Part shown: piece by piece, positions 43,764 through 53,048 of the stretch | Layout: every line of letters begins with the position of its first letter | How positions within the stretch are numbered: the stretch's first letter is position 1 | Assembly (NCBI RefSeq): GCF_000377405.1 | Contig: NZ_KB905021.1 | Location: forward strand, 148,038 to 212,037 | From: Thioalkalivibrio sp. ALE31 | GTDB taxonomy: Bacteria > Pseudomonadota > Gammaproteobacteria > Ectothiorhodospirales > Ectothiorhodospiraceae | Direction: 5' to 3' | DNA: 64,000 bases | Translations under genes and position numbers: made by a program | The notes under the pieces: generated by a model | Told to the model about the DNA's origin: nothing | The model's input: only the letters and a program-made list of their open reading frames with translations | Database searches by the model: none

Positions 43764-44570
43764 CTACTGCGATGCGGAGCGCCCGCCATCCACCGGGATG
43801 ACCTGGCCGGTAATGTACGGCGCATCCAGCAGCAGGAACCGCACGGTGCGGGCGATATCCTCCGGGCTGCCCTCGCGCTTGAGGGCAGTGCGCTCGATCA
43901 TGGCCTCGTGGGTGCCGGTATTCTGCGCATCCTCCGGCGCCAGGATCGCGCCGGGCGCAACCCCATTGACCCGCACGCCGGGCCCCAGTTCGCGGGCAAA
44001 GGCCTGGGTCAGGGCCCAGAGCCCGGCCTTGGCCGCCGAATACACCGGGTAGCCCTTCAGCGGGCGCAGCGCGTGGATATCCACGATATTGACGACCGCG
44101 CCCCGCGCCCGCTGCAGCGCCGGGTTGCAGGCCTGGGTGAGGAAGGTCGGCGCCTTCAGGTTGGAGCCGATTAGGTCGTTCCAGGCGGATTCGCGGATCT
44201 CGCCAACGGGGGTTGGATAGAACGTCGAGGCGTTGTTGACGAGAAAGTCCAGCCGCCCCCAAGCCGCCTCGGCGTCGCGGGCGAGGACTTCGATGGCCTG
44301 GGGGTCGAGCAGGTCGGCCTGCAGGGTGCGGGCGCTGTCGGGGCGCGCCGTGTTCAGATCGGCGGCCAGCGCGTCGGCCTCGTCACGCGAGCCGCGGTAA
44401 TGGATCAGCACCCGCAACCCGGCCGCGTGCAGGTGCCGGGCAATGGTGGCGCCGACGCGCCGTGCGGCCCCGGTGATCAGCACCACGCCCGCCGGGTCGG
44501 GTGTCCTGCTCAAATTGTCGGTGGGTGCCTGCGCCACGTCCATCCCCGGGTTGGTACCATGCGTCGCCAT
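43764..44570 (-). CDS. Pteridine reductase / FolM-like short-chain dehydrogenase
   Basis: A 268-residue NADPH-dependent SDR. The nucleotide motif is TGAARRVG, the T-G-x3-R-x-G form typical of pteridine reductases (PTR1/FolM), not the usual TGxxxGxG. The catalytic set is NNAS, then YSAAKAG (Tyr-x3-Lys). It should reduce dihydropterins to tetrahydropterins for folate metabolism. The start is uncertain: ATG 44570 shares CATG with the divergent midA start, and ATG 44543 (MDVAQAP) is an alternative. The length and motifs are otherwise normal. Confidence 0.82.
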   Translation of the reverse strand: MATHGTNPGMDVAQAPTDNLSRTPDPAGVVLITGAARRVGATIARHLHAAGLRVLIHYRGSRDEADALAADLNTARPDSARTLQADLLDPQAIEVLARDAEAAWGRLDFLVNNASTFYPTPVGEIRESAWNDLIGSNLKAPTFLTQACNPALQRARGAVVNIVDIHALRPLKGYPVYSAAKAGLWALTQAFARELGPGVRVNGVAPGAILAPEDAQNTGTHEAMIERTALKREGSPEDIARTVRFLLLDAPYITGQVIPVDGGRSASQ

Positions 44571-45768
44571 GTTGCCGCCGAAACCTAGCACAAACACCGC
44601 CGACGATCCGGTCGCCCGGGAGATCGCCGCGCGTCTGCGCACTCACCTGCAACAGAGTATTGCGGCGGGCCAGGGGTTCCTTCCGTTCGTCGATTACATG
44701 CAGGCGGCCCTGTATGCGCCGGGCCTGGGCTATTACGTGAACGGGGCCCACAAGCTGGGCGAGGGCGGGGACTTCGTCACCGCGCCGGAGCTCTCGCCGC
44801 TGTTCGGCGAGACCCTGGCGACCTGGCTGGCCCCGGTGCTGCGCGATGACCTCGACGGCGCCGGCACGCTGCTGGAATTCGGTGCCGGCAGTGGCCGCCT
44901 GGCGGGGGACGTGATCACCACCCTGCGCGAGCTTGGGGTGGCCTGGGGGCGGTACTGGATCATCGAGGTGAGCCCGGACCTGCGCGCCCGGCAGCAGGCC
45001 CACCTGCAGGCCCAGCTGGAGCCGGCGGAATACGCGCGTGTGGCCTGGCTCGATGCCCTCCCCGAGGCCCCCTTGCGTGGGGTGGTGCTGGCCAACGAGG
45101 TGCTGGATGCCCTGCCGGTGGAGCTGTTCCGCTGGCGCGAGGGGCGCGTGTGGCAGGTCGGCGTCACTACCGAGGCGGACGGGGCGCTGACCCTGGCCGA
45201 ACGCGAGGCCCCGCCAGCCCTGGCCGAACCCGTGACGCGGCTGGCGGCCGACTATGGCCCCTGGCCCGAGGGCTACCTGTCCGAGTGGCGGCCGGCGCAG
45301 GCGGCGTGGGTGCGCGCGCTCGCCGAGGGGCTGGAGCAGGGGGTGGCCGTGATCGTGGATTACGGCTTTCCGCAGGCGGCCTACTACGCCCCGGAACGGC
45401 ACCAGGGGACCCTGGTCGGCTACTACCGCCAGCAGATGATCCAGGATCCTCTGGCCTATCCGGGGCTGATGGACCTGACCGCCAGTGTCGACTTCACCGC
45501 TGTGGCCGAGGCGGCGGATGCCGCGGGCCTCGATGTGCTGGCCTACGCCGGGCAGGGCGAGTTCCTCCTGGGGGCGGGGCTGCCGCAGCGTTTCGAGGCC
45601 CGCGTCGGTAGCGGCGAGGATGCCCGCCTGACCATGCAGGCGGCGCAGGCCGTGCGCATGCTGACCCTGCCGGGCGAGATGGGCGAGCGCTTCCAGGTCA
45701 TGGCTCTCGGTCGCGGCTGCGCGCATCTGCCGCTGGGGGGTATCCCCGATCGCCGGGGGCGCCTGTGA
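44569..45768 (+). CDS. MidA/NDUFAF7-family SAM-dependent methyltransferase
   Basis: A 399-residue methyltransferase of the class that includes mitochondrial MidA/NDUFAF7. The SAM-binding motif is [14 protein letters not shown] near residue 105, followed by [15 protein letters not shown]-terminal family features are [21 protein letters not shown] and [20 protein letters not shown]. In mitochondria the family methylates an Arg of complex I; the bacterial target is unknown. The ATG at 44569 overlaps the divergent pteridine reductase start. The gene is followed by tsaD after 76 bp. Confidence 0.88.
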   Translation: MLPPKPSTNTADDPVAREIAARLRTHLQQSIAAGQGFLPFVDYMQAALYAPGLGYYVNGAHKLGEGGDFVTAPELSPLFGETLATWLAPVLRDDLDGAGTLLEFGAGSGRLAGDVITTLRELGVAWGRYWIIEVSPDLRARQQAHLQAQLEPAEYARVAWLDALPEAPLRGVVLANEVLDALPVELFRWREGRVWQVGVTTEADGALTLAEREAPPALAEPVTRLAADYGPWPEGYLSEWRPAQAAWVRALAEGLEQGVAVIVDYGFPQAAYYAPERHQGTLVGYYRQQMIQDPLAYPGLMDLTASVDFTAVAEAADAAGLDVLAYAGQGEFLLGAGLPQRFEARVGSGEDARLTMQAAQAVRMLTLPGEMGERFQVMALGRGCAHLPLGGIPDRRGRL

Positions 45769-45844
45769 ACCCCGGTCCTGGCGCAATGGCGCGGTCGTTC
45801 CGGGGATGCTTGGTGGCATCGACGAAACCCGGCATGCTGGCGCC

Positions 45845-46876
45845 ATGAAGGTACTGGGTATCGAAACCTCCTGTGACGAGACGGGCGTGGCGCTGATCGA
45901 CAGCGACCGTGGCCTGCTCGCGCACCGGCTGTACAGCCAGACGGATCTGCACGCAATCTACGGCGGCGTGGTGCCGGAACTGGCCTCGCGCGACCACATC
46001 CGGCGGCTCCTGCCGCTGGTGCGCGCGGTGCTGGAGGAGGCGGGCGTGGACGGGCCGGACCTGGATGCGGTGGCCTACACCGGCGGGCCGGGACTGCTGG
46101 GGGCGCTGCTGACCGGTGCCTCGGTGGCCCGCTCCCTGGCCTGGGGCTGGGGTATCCCGGCGCTGGCGGTGCATCACCTGGAGGGCCACCTGCTGGCGCC
46201 GTTTCTGGAGGATACCGGGCTCGACTTCCCGTTCCTGGTGCTGCAGGTCTCCGGGGGGCATACCCAGCTGATCCATGCCCGGGCCCTGGGCGACTACGAC
46301 CTGATCGGCGAGAGCATCGACGATGCCGCCGGCGAGGCCTTCGACAAGACCGCCAAGCTGCTGGGGCTGGGGTATCCGGGTGGCCCGGCGCTGGCGCGCC
46401 TGGCGGAACAGGGCGAGCCGGATGCCCTGCGGCTGCCGCGCCCCATGCTGGATCGCCCGGGGCTGGACATGAGCTTCTCCGGCCTGAAGACCGCCGTCCT
46501 GACCGCGCTGAAGAAGCAAAGTTACCGCCCGGAGGATGTGGCCCGCGCCTTCGAGGAGGCCGTGACCGACACCCTGGTGGAAAAGACCCGGCGCGGTCTG
46601 GAGCAGACCGGGGCCCCGGCGCTGGTGGTGGCCGGTGGCGTGGCCGCCAACACCACGCTGCGCGCGGGGCTGCAGGCCATGGCGCAACGCCAGGGGGTGC
46701 CGGTGTATTTTCCGCGCCCGGAGTTCTGCACCGACAATGGGGCGATGATCGCGCTGGCCGGGCTGCGGCGGCTGCAGGCCGGTGGCGTAGGGGATGCCGG
46801 GGCCCCGGTTGTCGCCGCGCGGGCCCGCTGGCCCCTGGCCGAACTGGAGGCGCCGGTTCCGGCCGGACCGGGCTGA
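45845..46876 (+). CDS. tsaD: tRNA N6-threonylcarbamoyltransferase TsaD
   Basis: The catalytic subunit of the t6A37 tRNA modification enzyme. It has 343 residues. Family marks are [13 protein letters not shown] at the start, the metal-binding [17 protein letters not shown], and [19 protein letters not shown]. The ATG at 45845 begins [12 protein letters not shown] exactly as in the family. The C-terminal end is rich in Ala and Pro. It is convergent with plsY across 30 bp. Confidence 0.97.
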   Translation: MKVLGIETSCDETGVALIDSDRGLLAHRLYSQTDLHAIYGGVVPELASRDHIRRLLPLVRAVLEEAGVDGPDLDAVAYTGGPGLLGALLTGASVARSLAWGWGIPALAVHHLEGHLLAPFLEDTGLDFPFLVLQVSGGHTQLIHARALGDYDLIGESIDDAAGEAFDKTAKLLGLGYPGGPALARLAEQGEPDALRLPRPMLDRPGLDMSFSGLKTAVLTALKKQSYRPEDVARAFEEAVTDTLVEKTRRGLEQTGAPALVVAGGVAANTTLRAGLQAMAQRQGVPVYFPRPEFCTDNGAMIALAGLRRLQAGGVGDAGAPVVAARARWPLAELEAPVPAGPG

Positions 46877-46906
46877 AGCCCTGCCCGGCCCGTGCTCGGC
46901 GGGCCG

Positions 46907-47521
46907 TCAGTCTCCGGGGGCCGGGGCCTTGTTCTTCTGGCCGATCCGCGATTCCTCGCCGCGCATCAGACGGCGGATATTGCTGTCGTGGCGGATGAAC
47001 AGGATTACGCTCATCAGCGCGACCGCGGCGCTGATCCAGTGATCCATGCCCAGCAGGATCGTGTACACCGGGGCCATGCCGGCCGCGACCAGGGCCGCCA
47101 GCGACGAATATCGCCAGATCGCGGCGACCACGAGCCAGGTGAGCAGCACCAGTCCGCCGGCCGCCGGGCTGATTGCGAGGATCACGCCAAGTGCGGTGGC
47201 CACACCCTTTCCGCCCTGAAGGCGGTAGTACACGGGGAACACGTGACCGAGGAAGGCGGCCAGGCCGATCAGGCCGATCGCCCAGCCGGGGAAGAGCTCC
47301 AGCTGGAGCGCGACGAACACCGGCAGCCAGCCCTTGCCGACATCCCCGATGAGCGTGATGATGGCCGCCTTCTTGCCGCCCGAGCGCAGGACATTCGTGG
47401 CGCCGGGGTTCTTCGACCCGGTGGTGCGCGGGTCCGGCAGGCGCAGCAGCTTGCTGACCAGTATGGCCGTGGAAAGCGATCCCAGCAGATACGCGATGAT
47501 GATGCCGATTGTAATAGCCAT
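46907..47521 (-). CDS. plsY: Glycerol-3-phosphate acyltransferase PlsY
   Basis: A 204-residue, roughly five-span inner-membrane enzyme that acylates glycerol 3-phosphate with acyl phosphate in phospholipid synthesis. Motif 1 is GSKNPGATNVLR, motif 2 GKGWLP and the GGKGVATALG motif; HVFPVYYRLQGGKGVAT is typical. The C-terminus is charged. The gene is divergent from bioH and convergent with tsaD, a neighbourhood that is common for plsY in gammaproteobacteria. Confidence 0.94.
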   Translation of the reverse strand: MAITIGIIIAYLLGSLSTAILVSKLLRLPDPRTTGSKNPGATNVLRSGGKKAAIITLIGDVGKGWLPVFVALQLELFPGWAIGLIGLAAFLGHVFPVYYRLQGGKGVATALGVILAISPAAGGLVLLTWLVVAAIWRYSSLAALVAAGMAPVYTILLGMDHWISAAVALMSVILFIRHDSNIRRLMRGEESRIGQKNKAPAPGD

Positions 47522-47607
47522 GAGCGGTGAGCCTGTCTGCGCGGATGGGCAAGAGATTGCGAGCGCACATGATACGCAAGCCGGTGGCCGGCGTTCAGCG
47601 CGCTGAG

Positions 47608-48393
47608 ATGGAGGCTGCGACCCGCCCGGTCCATGACCCGACGCTGGTGCTGTTGCACGGCTGGGGCTTTTCCGGCGCGGTCTGGGCGCCCCTGCGGGCC
47701 AAGCTGCCGGCCGGCACGCGGGTACTGGCGCCGGATCTGCCCGGTCATGGGGCCGCGGGCGACGGCTGGCGGCTGGCGGATGCGGAGGGCGCCGCCGCGG
47801 CCCTGATCGCCGCGCTGCCCGCGGACGTCGAGTACCCGGTCTGGGCTGGCTGGTCCCTGGGCGGCCTGGTGGCGCTCGCGGCGGCGCGTCAGTGGACGGG
47901 CCCGCAGGGGCTTGTACTGATTGGGGCAACGCCACGCTTCATCCGTAATGATGACTGGCCGGCCGCCCTGCCGCTGGACGAGCTGGAGGACTTCCGCGCC
48001 GCCCTCGGAGGCGACCGCCGCCGACTCAATCGGCGTCTGGCGATGCTCTGTGCTCGTGGCAGTCCCGATGCGGCCTCGCTCGCGCGCGCACTGGCAGACC
48101 GGATGCAGGCGGCCCCCGCCTCCCCGGAAGGGCTGGCGGCGGGGCTGGACTTGCTGCAGGGCGCCGACCTGCGCGCCGCCTGGGCCGGGGTGCAGGCGCC
48201 GGTGGCGTGCTGGCTGGAGCCGGAGGACGCGCTGGTGCCGGCCGCGGTGGAGGTGGGACTGACGAGCTTGCGCCCCGATGGCCGGACCGGTCGCGGGGCG
48301 GGCGGTCATGCGGACTGGTGGGCGCGGCCGCAGCGGCTGGCCGGATTTGTTTCCGAGTTTCTGGATCACTGCAGTGCAGGGGAGTCCGCATGA
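47608..48393 (+). CDS. bioH: Pimeloyl-ACP methyl ester esterase BioH
   Basis: An alpha/beta-hydrolase of 261 residues that releases pimeloyl-ACP from its methyl ester in biotin synthesis. The start TLVLLHGWGFSGAVW is typical, the nucleophile is Ser in GWSLGG near residue 85, with Asp in EPEDALVP and His in GGHADWW near the end. The ATG at 47608 matches the E. coli N-terminus length; an ATG at 47569 in frame is possible. Its stop overlaps the bioC ATG (ATGA), and BioC makes the methyl ester that BioH removes. Confidence 0.87.
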   Translation: MEAATRPVHDPTLVLLHGWGFSGAVWAPLRAKLPAGTRVLAPDLPGHGAAGDGWRLADAEGAAAALIAALPADVEYPVWAGWSLGGLVALAAARQWTGPQGLVLIGATPRFIRNDDWPAALPLDELEDFRAALGGDRRRLNRRLAMLCARGSPDAASLARALADRMQAAPASPEGLAAGLDLLQGADLRAAWAGVQAPVACWLEPEDALVPAAVEVGLTSLRPDGRTGRGAGGHADWWARPQRLAGFVSEFLDHCSAGESA

Positions 48394-49262
48394 CCCGACC
48401 CGACAGCTTCGATCTCGACAAGGCGCGGGTGCGCGAGGCCTTTGCACGGGCCGCTGCCACCTACGAGGAGCATGCGGTCCTGCAGCGCGAGGTGCAGGAG
48501 CGGATGCTGGAGCGTCTGGACTGGATCCGGATGGAGCCGGAACGCATCGTCGATCTGGGTTGCGGCATCGGCGAGGCCCTGGATCACCTGAGCCGCCGCT
48601 ACCGCGGGGCGCGCCTGGCCGGCGTGGACTTCGCCCCGGAGATGGTTGCGCGGGCGCGGCGGCGCGGGCGCTGGCTGCGGCGGCCGCAGGTGGTCTGCGG
48701 TGACCTTGAGGCCCTGCCGCTGGCCGAGCGGTCCTTTGATCTGGCGGTTTCCAGCTCGGCCCTGCAGTGGTGCAGCGACCTCGACCAGGCCTTCGCCGAG
48801 GTGCGGCGTATCCTGCGCCCGGGCGGGCTGTGGCTGTTTACCACCTTCGGCCCGGACACCCTGCGCGAGCTGCGCGCCGCCTTCGCGACCGTGGATGGCG
48901 GCGCCGGGGCACATGTCAACGCCTTCATGGACATGCACGACATCGGCGATGCCCTGGTGCGATCCGGCTTTGCCGATCCGGTGATGGACCAGGAGGCCCT
49001 GACCCTGACCTACCCGGATCTGACCGGCCTGATCCGCGACCTGCGCGGGGTCGGGGTGCGCAACGCCCTGGCGGGGCGTTCGTCGGGTCTGTTTGGCCCC
49101 CGGCGTCTGGTGGCCGTCGCCGAGGCCTATGCCCGCGACTTCGGCGTGGAGGGTCGTCTGCCCGCGACCTGGGAGGTGGTCTATGGTCATGCCTGGGTGC
49201 CGGATGCGCCGCCCCCGTCGCGGCCAGACGGGCGCGTGATCCCGGTTCAGCCGGTTCGTTGA
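48390..49262 (+). CDS. bioC: Malonyl-ACP O-methyltransferase BioC
   Basis: A 290-residue SAM-dependent methyltransferase that caps malonyl-ACP to prime pimelate synthesis. The start [26 protein letters not shown] is the BioC signature. The SAM motif is [14 protein letters not shown], and the later [26 protein letters not shown] is typical. It is coupled to bioH by an ATGA overlap. Its stop codon (49260-49262) lies inside the FNR/Anr box that serves the next operon, a tight packing. Confidence 0.92.
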   Translation: MTRPDSFDLDKARVREAFARAAATYEEHAVLQREVQERMLERLDWIRMEPERIVDLGCGIGEALDHLSRRYRGARLAGVDFAPEMVARARRRGRWLRRPQVVCGDLEALPLAERSFDLAVSSSALQWCSDLDQAFAEVRRILRPGGLWLFTTFGPDTLRELRAAFATVDGGAGAHVNAFMDMHDIGDALVRSGFADPVMDQEALTLTYPDLTGLIRDLRGVGVRNALAGRSSGLFGPRRLVAVAEAYARDFGVEGRLPATWEVVYGHAWVPDAPPPSRPDGRVIPVQPVR

Positions 49263-49272
49263 TCTGGATCAA
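49259..49272 (+). promoter_or_regulatory. FNR/Anr box upstream of ccoNOQP
   Basis: TTGATCTGGATCAA is an exact match to TTGAT-N4-ATCAA. It lies 196 bp before the ccoN start and overlaps the bioC stop. The cbb3 operon is a well-known FNR/Anr target in low oxygen. A possible -10 (TATTCT at 49318-49323) would place the box centre near -64. Confidence 0.85.
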
Positions 49273-49467
49273 CGAAAATGCCGCCCGCGTCCCTCGCGGG
49301 CGATCCACCGGAAGATGTATTCTCTTGGACAGGAAAAGTTCCGCCCGTCCCGCTCAATATCCGAGTTACACAGGCGGTATTGGTTTTTTGTGGGCCCGGA
49401 ATGGGGTAGAGTTCACGCCCCCGAACCATCGGGACATCCGTGTTCCCCGCAGCAAGGTGGAAAAGTC

Positions 49468-50952
49468 ATGTCACAAGCAGCCACTACGGCGGGTGCCGCA
49501 CCCGCAGCGTCAGTCGCGACTTCCGAGCAGTACAACTACGCGATTATCAAGCGGTTTGCCATTGCCGCCGTCCTCTGGGGCGTGTTCGGGATGGCCGCCG
49601 GTGTCTGGATCGCCTCGCAGCTGGCGTTCCCGTTCCTGAACTTCGATATCGCGCAGATCACCTTCGGGCGCTTCCGTCCGGTCCACACCACGGCCGTGAT
49701 CTTCGGTTTCGGGGGTAACGCGCTGTTCGCCACGTCCTACTACGTGGTGCAGCGGACCTGTCAGACCCGGCTGTGGAGTGACTCCATGGCGAGCTTCACC
49801 TTCTACGGGTGGAACCTGGCGCTGGTCCTCGGCGTGATCACCTACATGATGGGGATCACCCAGGGCCGCGAATACGCCGAGTTCAACTGGCAGATCGACA
49901 TCATCATCCTGGTGGTCTGGGTCGCCTACTTCATGATCTACCTGATGACCCTGCTGCGTCGGAACCAGCCGCATATCTACGTGGCGAACTGGTTCTTCAT
50001 GGCCTTTATCCTGGCCACCGCGCTGCTGCACATCTTCAACAACATCCAGGTCCCGGTCGGCCTGTTCCACCCGCATTCCTACTCCATCTTCTCCGGGGTG
50101 CAGGATGCGATGACCCAGTGGTGGTACGGCCATAACGCGGTGGGCTTTTTCCTGACGGCCGCGTTCCTCGGGATGATGTACTACTTCGTGCCGAAGCAGG
50201 CTGGCCGCCCGATCTACTCGTACAAGCTGTCCATCATCCATTTCTGGGCGCTGGTCTTCCTGTACATGTGGGTGGGTGCGCACCACCTGCACTGGACCGC
50301 GCTGCCGGACTGGGTCTCCACCCTGGCGGCGACCTTCTCTATCCTGCTGCTGCTGCCCTCCTGGGGCGGCATGATCAACGGCATCATGACCCTGTCGGGC
50401 GCCTGGGATAAGCTGCGCACCGACCCGATCATGCTGTTCCTGATCACCGCGCTGGCGTTCTACGGCATGTCGACCTTCGAGGGTCCGATGATGTCCCTGA
50501 AGAGCGTGAACGCGCTGTCGCACTACACCGACTGGACCGTGGGCCACGTGCACTCCGGCGCCCTCGGCTGGGTGGCGATGATCTCCTTCGGCTCGCTGTA
50601 TCACCTGATCCCGCGGCTGTGGAACGTCAACCTGTACAGCCTGAAGCTGGTGTATGTGCACTTCTTCCTGGCGACCATTGGGATCGTGCTGTACATCACC
50701 GCGATGTGGGTGGCCGGTATCGGTCAGGGCCTGATGCTGCGCGCCTTTGACCAGTACGGGAACCTGGCCTACACCTTCACCGAGTCGGTGGTGTTCCTGC
50801 ACAAGCCGTACGTGGTGCGTGCCATTGGTGGCGGGTTCTTCCTGGCCGGCATGCTGATCATGGCGTTCAACATCGCGATGACCGTTCGCTCGGGCATCAA
50901 GGCCGAGGCCCGCGAGGCCCAGGCCGCGTCCGCCGAAGCCCGCACGGCCTGA
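49468..50952 (+). CDS. ccoN: Cytochrome cbb3 oxidase subunit I CcoN
   Basis: The catalytic haem-copper subunit, 494 residues with about 12 membrane segments. Early segments include [20 protein letters not shown] with the low-spin haem histidine. The active-site region has [18 protein letters not shown] (Cu/Tyr-His region), [15 protein letters not shown], and [20 protein letters not shown]. The long N-terminal ORF extension from 49315 is untranslated leader; the ATG at 49468 begins [12 protein letters not shown]. It reduces O2 at high affinity and heads ccoNOQP behind an FNR box. Confidence 0.97.
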   Translation: MSQAATTAGAAPAASVATSEQYNYAIIKRFAIAAVLWGVFGMAAGVWIASQLAFPFLNFDIAQITFGRFRPVHTTAVIFGFGGNALFATSYYVVQRTCQTRLWSDSMASFTFYGWNLALVLGVITYMMGITQGREYAEFNWQIDIIILVVWVAYFMIYLMTLLRRNQPHIYVANWFFMAFILATALLHIFNNIQVPVGLFHPHSYSIFSGVQDAMTQWWYGHNAVGFFLTAAFLGMMYYFVPKQAGRPIYSYKLSIIHFWALVFLYMWVGAHHLHWTALPDWVSTLAATFSILLLLPSWGGMINGIMTLSGAWDKLRTDPIMLFLITALAFYGMSTFEGPMMSLKSVNALSHYTDWTVGHVHSGALGWVAMISFGSLYHLIPRLWNVNLYSLKLVYVHFFLATIGIVLYITAMWVAGIGQGLMLRAFDQYGNLAYTFTESVVFLHKPYVVRAIGGGFFLAGMLIMAFNIAMTVRSGIKAEAREAQAASAEARTA

Positions 50953-50971
50953 TTAGGGAGAGACTAGATCC

Positions 50972-51706
50972 ATGAAGCATGAAAGCGTTGAAACCAATGC
51001 CGGCCTGCTGATCATCCTCACCCTGGCGGTGATCAGCGTCGGCGGCCTGGTCGAGATCGTGCCGCTGTTCTACATCGACGACACGATCGAGGAAGTGGAC
51101 GGCGTGCGCCCGTACACCCCGCTGGAACAGCGCGGGCGTGACATCTACGTCCGCGAGGGCTGCTACACCTGCCACTCGCAGATGGTGCGTCCGTTCCGTG
51201 ACGAGATGCTGCGCTACGGTCACTACTCGCTGGCGGCCGAATCGCAGTACGACCATCCGTTCCAGTGGGGCTCGAAGCGCACCGGTCCGGACCTGGCGCG
51301 CGTGGGGGGCAAGTACTCCAACGAGTGGCAGGTCCAGCACCTGATCGACCCGCAGTCGCTGGTGCCGGAGTCGATCATGCCGGGCTACCCCTGGCTGGCG
51401 ACCACGCCGCTCGATTACTCCGATATCGATCGTCGCATGATCGCGCTGAAGCGCGTGGGCGTGCCGTACTCGCTCACCGACGAGGAATACCAGGCCAACG
51501 TCGAGAAGTTCGGGGAGCAACACGCCCGGATGTTCGACATCCGCGACGCCGAGGAAAATCTGGTGGCGCAGGCGCAGGCCGAGAACTTCGACGGCAACCC
51601 CGGGACGATCACCGAGATGGATGCCCTCGTGGCCTATCTCCAGGTCCTCGGGACCATGGTCGACTTCAGCGAATACGACGACGGGCACTTTGCCGAATTC
51701 CGGTAA
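50972..51706 (+). CDS. ccoO: Cytochrome cbb3 oxidase monohaem subunit CcoO
   Basis: A 244-residue cytochrome c with one N-terminal membrane span ([23 protein letters not shown]) and a periplasmic haem domain with [15 protein letters not shown] near residue 65. The axial Met is in IMPGYPWL. It passes electrons from CcoP to CcoN. The start follows a gggagag site, 20 bp after ccoN. Confidence 0.97.
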   Translation: MKHESVETNAGLLIILTLAVISVGGLVEIVPLFYIDDTIEEVDGVRPYTPLEQRGRDIYVREGCYTCHSQMVRPFRDEMLRYGHYSLAAESQYDHPFQWGSKRTGPDLARVGGKYSNEWQVQHLIDPQSLVPESIMPGYPWLATTPLDYSDIDRRMIALKRVGVPYSLTDEEYQANVEKFGEQHARMFDIRDAEENLVAQAQAENFDGNPGTITEMDALVAYLQVLGTMVDFSEYDDGHFAEFR

Positions 51707-51724
51707 GGGAGGACGGGCGCCACG

Positions 51725-51943
51725 ATGACGGGACTTTGGGAATGGATCACGGATATGGGCAACAGCAAGATCGTTGCCCTCATTCTCTTCATGAGCACCT
51801 TTATCGGGGTCGTGATCTTCCTGTTTTCCAATCGTCGGCGTGCCCGGAAGTTCGAGACGTATCGCTACATTCCTCTGGACGACGATGATTCACATCGGGA
51901 GCCCGTGGCCCGGCGTGACAAAACCAAGAGTGACGAGCAATGA
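51725..51943 (+). CDS. ccoQ: Cytochrome cbb3 oxidase subunit CcoQ
   Basis: A 72-residue small subunit with one membrane span (KIVALILFMSTFIGVVIFLF) then a basic and acidic cytoplasmic tail. CcoQ stabilises the complex. The gene lies between ccoO and ccoP and overlaps the latter by four bases (ATGA), as expected. The tail of DDDDSHREP is longer than the minimal form. Confidence 0.92.
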   Translation: MTGLWEWITDMGNSKIVALILFMSTFIGVVIFLFSNRRRARKFETYRYIPLDDDDSHREPVARRDKTKSDEQ

Positions 51944-52869
51944 GCACACAGGACAACCGTGATAAGGACCCGAACCAGGTCGAGACCACTGGGCACGTCT
52001 GGGACGGCAACCTTCAGGAATACAACAATCCGCTCCCGCGCTGGTGGCTGTGGGGCTTCTACGCCACGATCGTGTTCGCGCTGGTGTACTGGCTGATCTA
52101 CCCGGCCTGGCCGATTGGCGACAGCTTCACCAAGGGCTTCAACACCATCACCTTCGAGCAGGGCGGCGAAGAGCGCACCATGCACTGGAACACCCGTGCA
52201 TTGCTCGCGAAGGACATGCAGACCGGCACCTACGCGGTGCGCCAGCGCGAGATGCTGGAACAGGTGGCCGCCCAGGATTACGAAACGATCCTGCAGGACG
52301 CTGAAAGCATGAGCTTCGTCAACGCGTACGCCCAGGGCTCCTTCGGTACCTGGTGTGCGGCGTGTCACCAGGTCGGTGGCGCGGGCGTGGTCGGGCAGTA
52401 CCCGAACCTGCGCAATGACCACTGGAAGTGGGGCGGAACGGTCGAACAGATCGAGGAAACCCTGCACCAGGGCCGCCTGGGCTACATGCCCGGGTACCGC
52501 GACACCCTGAGCAGCGACCAGCTGAATCAGGTCGCCGCCTACGTGCTGTCGCTGAACGACTACAGCGTGGATCAGGACGACGCCGATGCCGGCGCCCGGA
52601 TCTTTACCGGGACCGACGGTGGCTGCTTCCAGTGCCACGGCATGGACGCCCAGGGGCTGACCTCGCAGGGCGCGCCCAACCTGACCAACGATCTGTGGGG
52701 TCTGGTCGACGTGCGCGGCGCGGAAAGCGATAGCGAGCGTCAGCGTCTGGTCGCCAATTTCATTCGCGATGGTATCCAGCGTGAGATGCCGGCATTCGGT
52801 GATCGACTGTCGGATGCGGAGATCAAGATGCTGACCGCCTACGTGCATTCCCTGGGCGGGGGGCAGTAG
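51940..52869 (+). CDS. ccoP: Cytochrome cbb3 oxidase dihaem subunit CcoP
   Basis: A 309-residue dihaem cytochrome c. The cytoplasmic start has TTGHVWDGNLQEYNNPLPRWW, a CcoP signature, followed by one membrane span. The haem sites are CAACHQ near residue 138 and CFQCHG near residue 230, each with a Met (YMPGYRDTL; EMPAFGDRL) as sixth ligand. It takes electrons from soluble or membrane cytochromes. A terminator follows. Confidence 0.96.
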   Translation: MSTQDNRDKDPNQVETTGHVWDGNLQEYNNPLPRWWLWGFYATIVFALVYWLIYPAWPIGDSFTKGFNTITFEQGGEERTMHWNTRALLAKDMQTGTYAVRQREMLEQVAAQDYETILQDAESMSFVNAYAQGSFGTWCAACHQVGGAGVVGQYPNLRNDHWKWGGTVEQIEETLHQGRLGYMPGYRDTLSSDQLNQVAAYVLSLNDYSVDQDDADAGARIFTGTDGGCFQCHGMDAQGLTSQGAPNLTNDLWGLVDVRGAESDSERQRLVANFIRDGIQREMPAFGDRLSDAEIKMLTAYVHSLGGGQ

Positions 52870-52932
52870 GCCGGCTCCGTCGACCTGGCGAGCCCCGGGG
52901 GTGCGGAGGCCTGCCAGGATGCACGCGTTGAC

Positions 52933-52982
52933 AGGGGTGCCCGCCGGGTGGATTGACGCCCGAGGGTGCCCCTTTTTGTTTT
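52933..52982 (+). terminator. Terminator after ccoP
   Basis: AGGGGTGCCC (52933-52942) pairs with GGGTGCCCCT via two G-U pairs, with an inner CGGG/CCCG stem, then TTTTTGTTTT. It separates ccoNOQP from ccoG. Confidence 0.75.
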
Positions 52983-53048
52983 GAACTGTTGCCGCGGCCC
53001 GCGTATTGCCGCCGGGCCGCACTGCCGGATACGCTCCGGGAGGATCCG

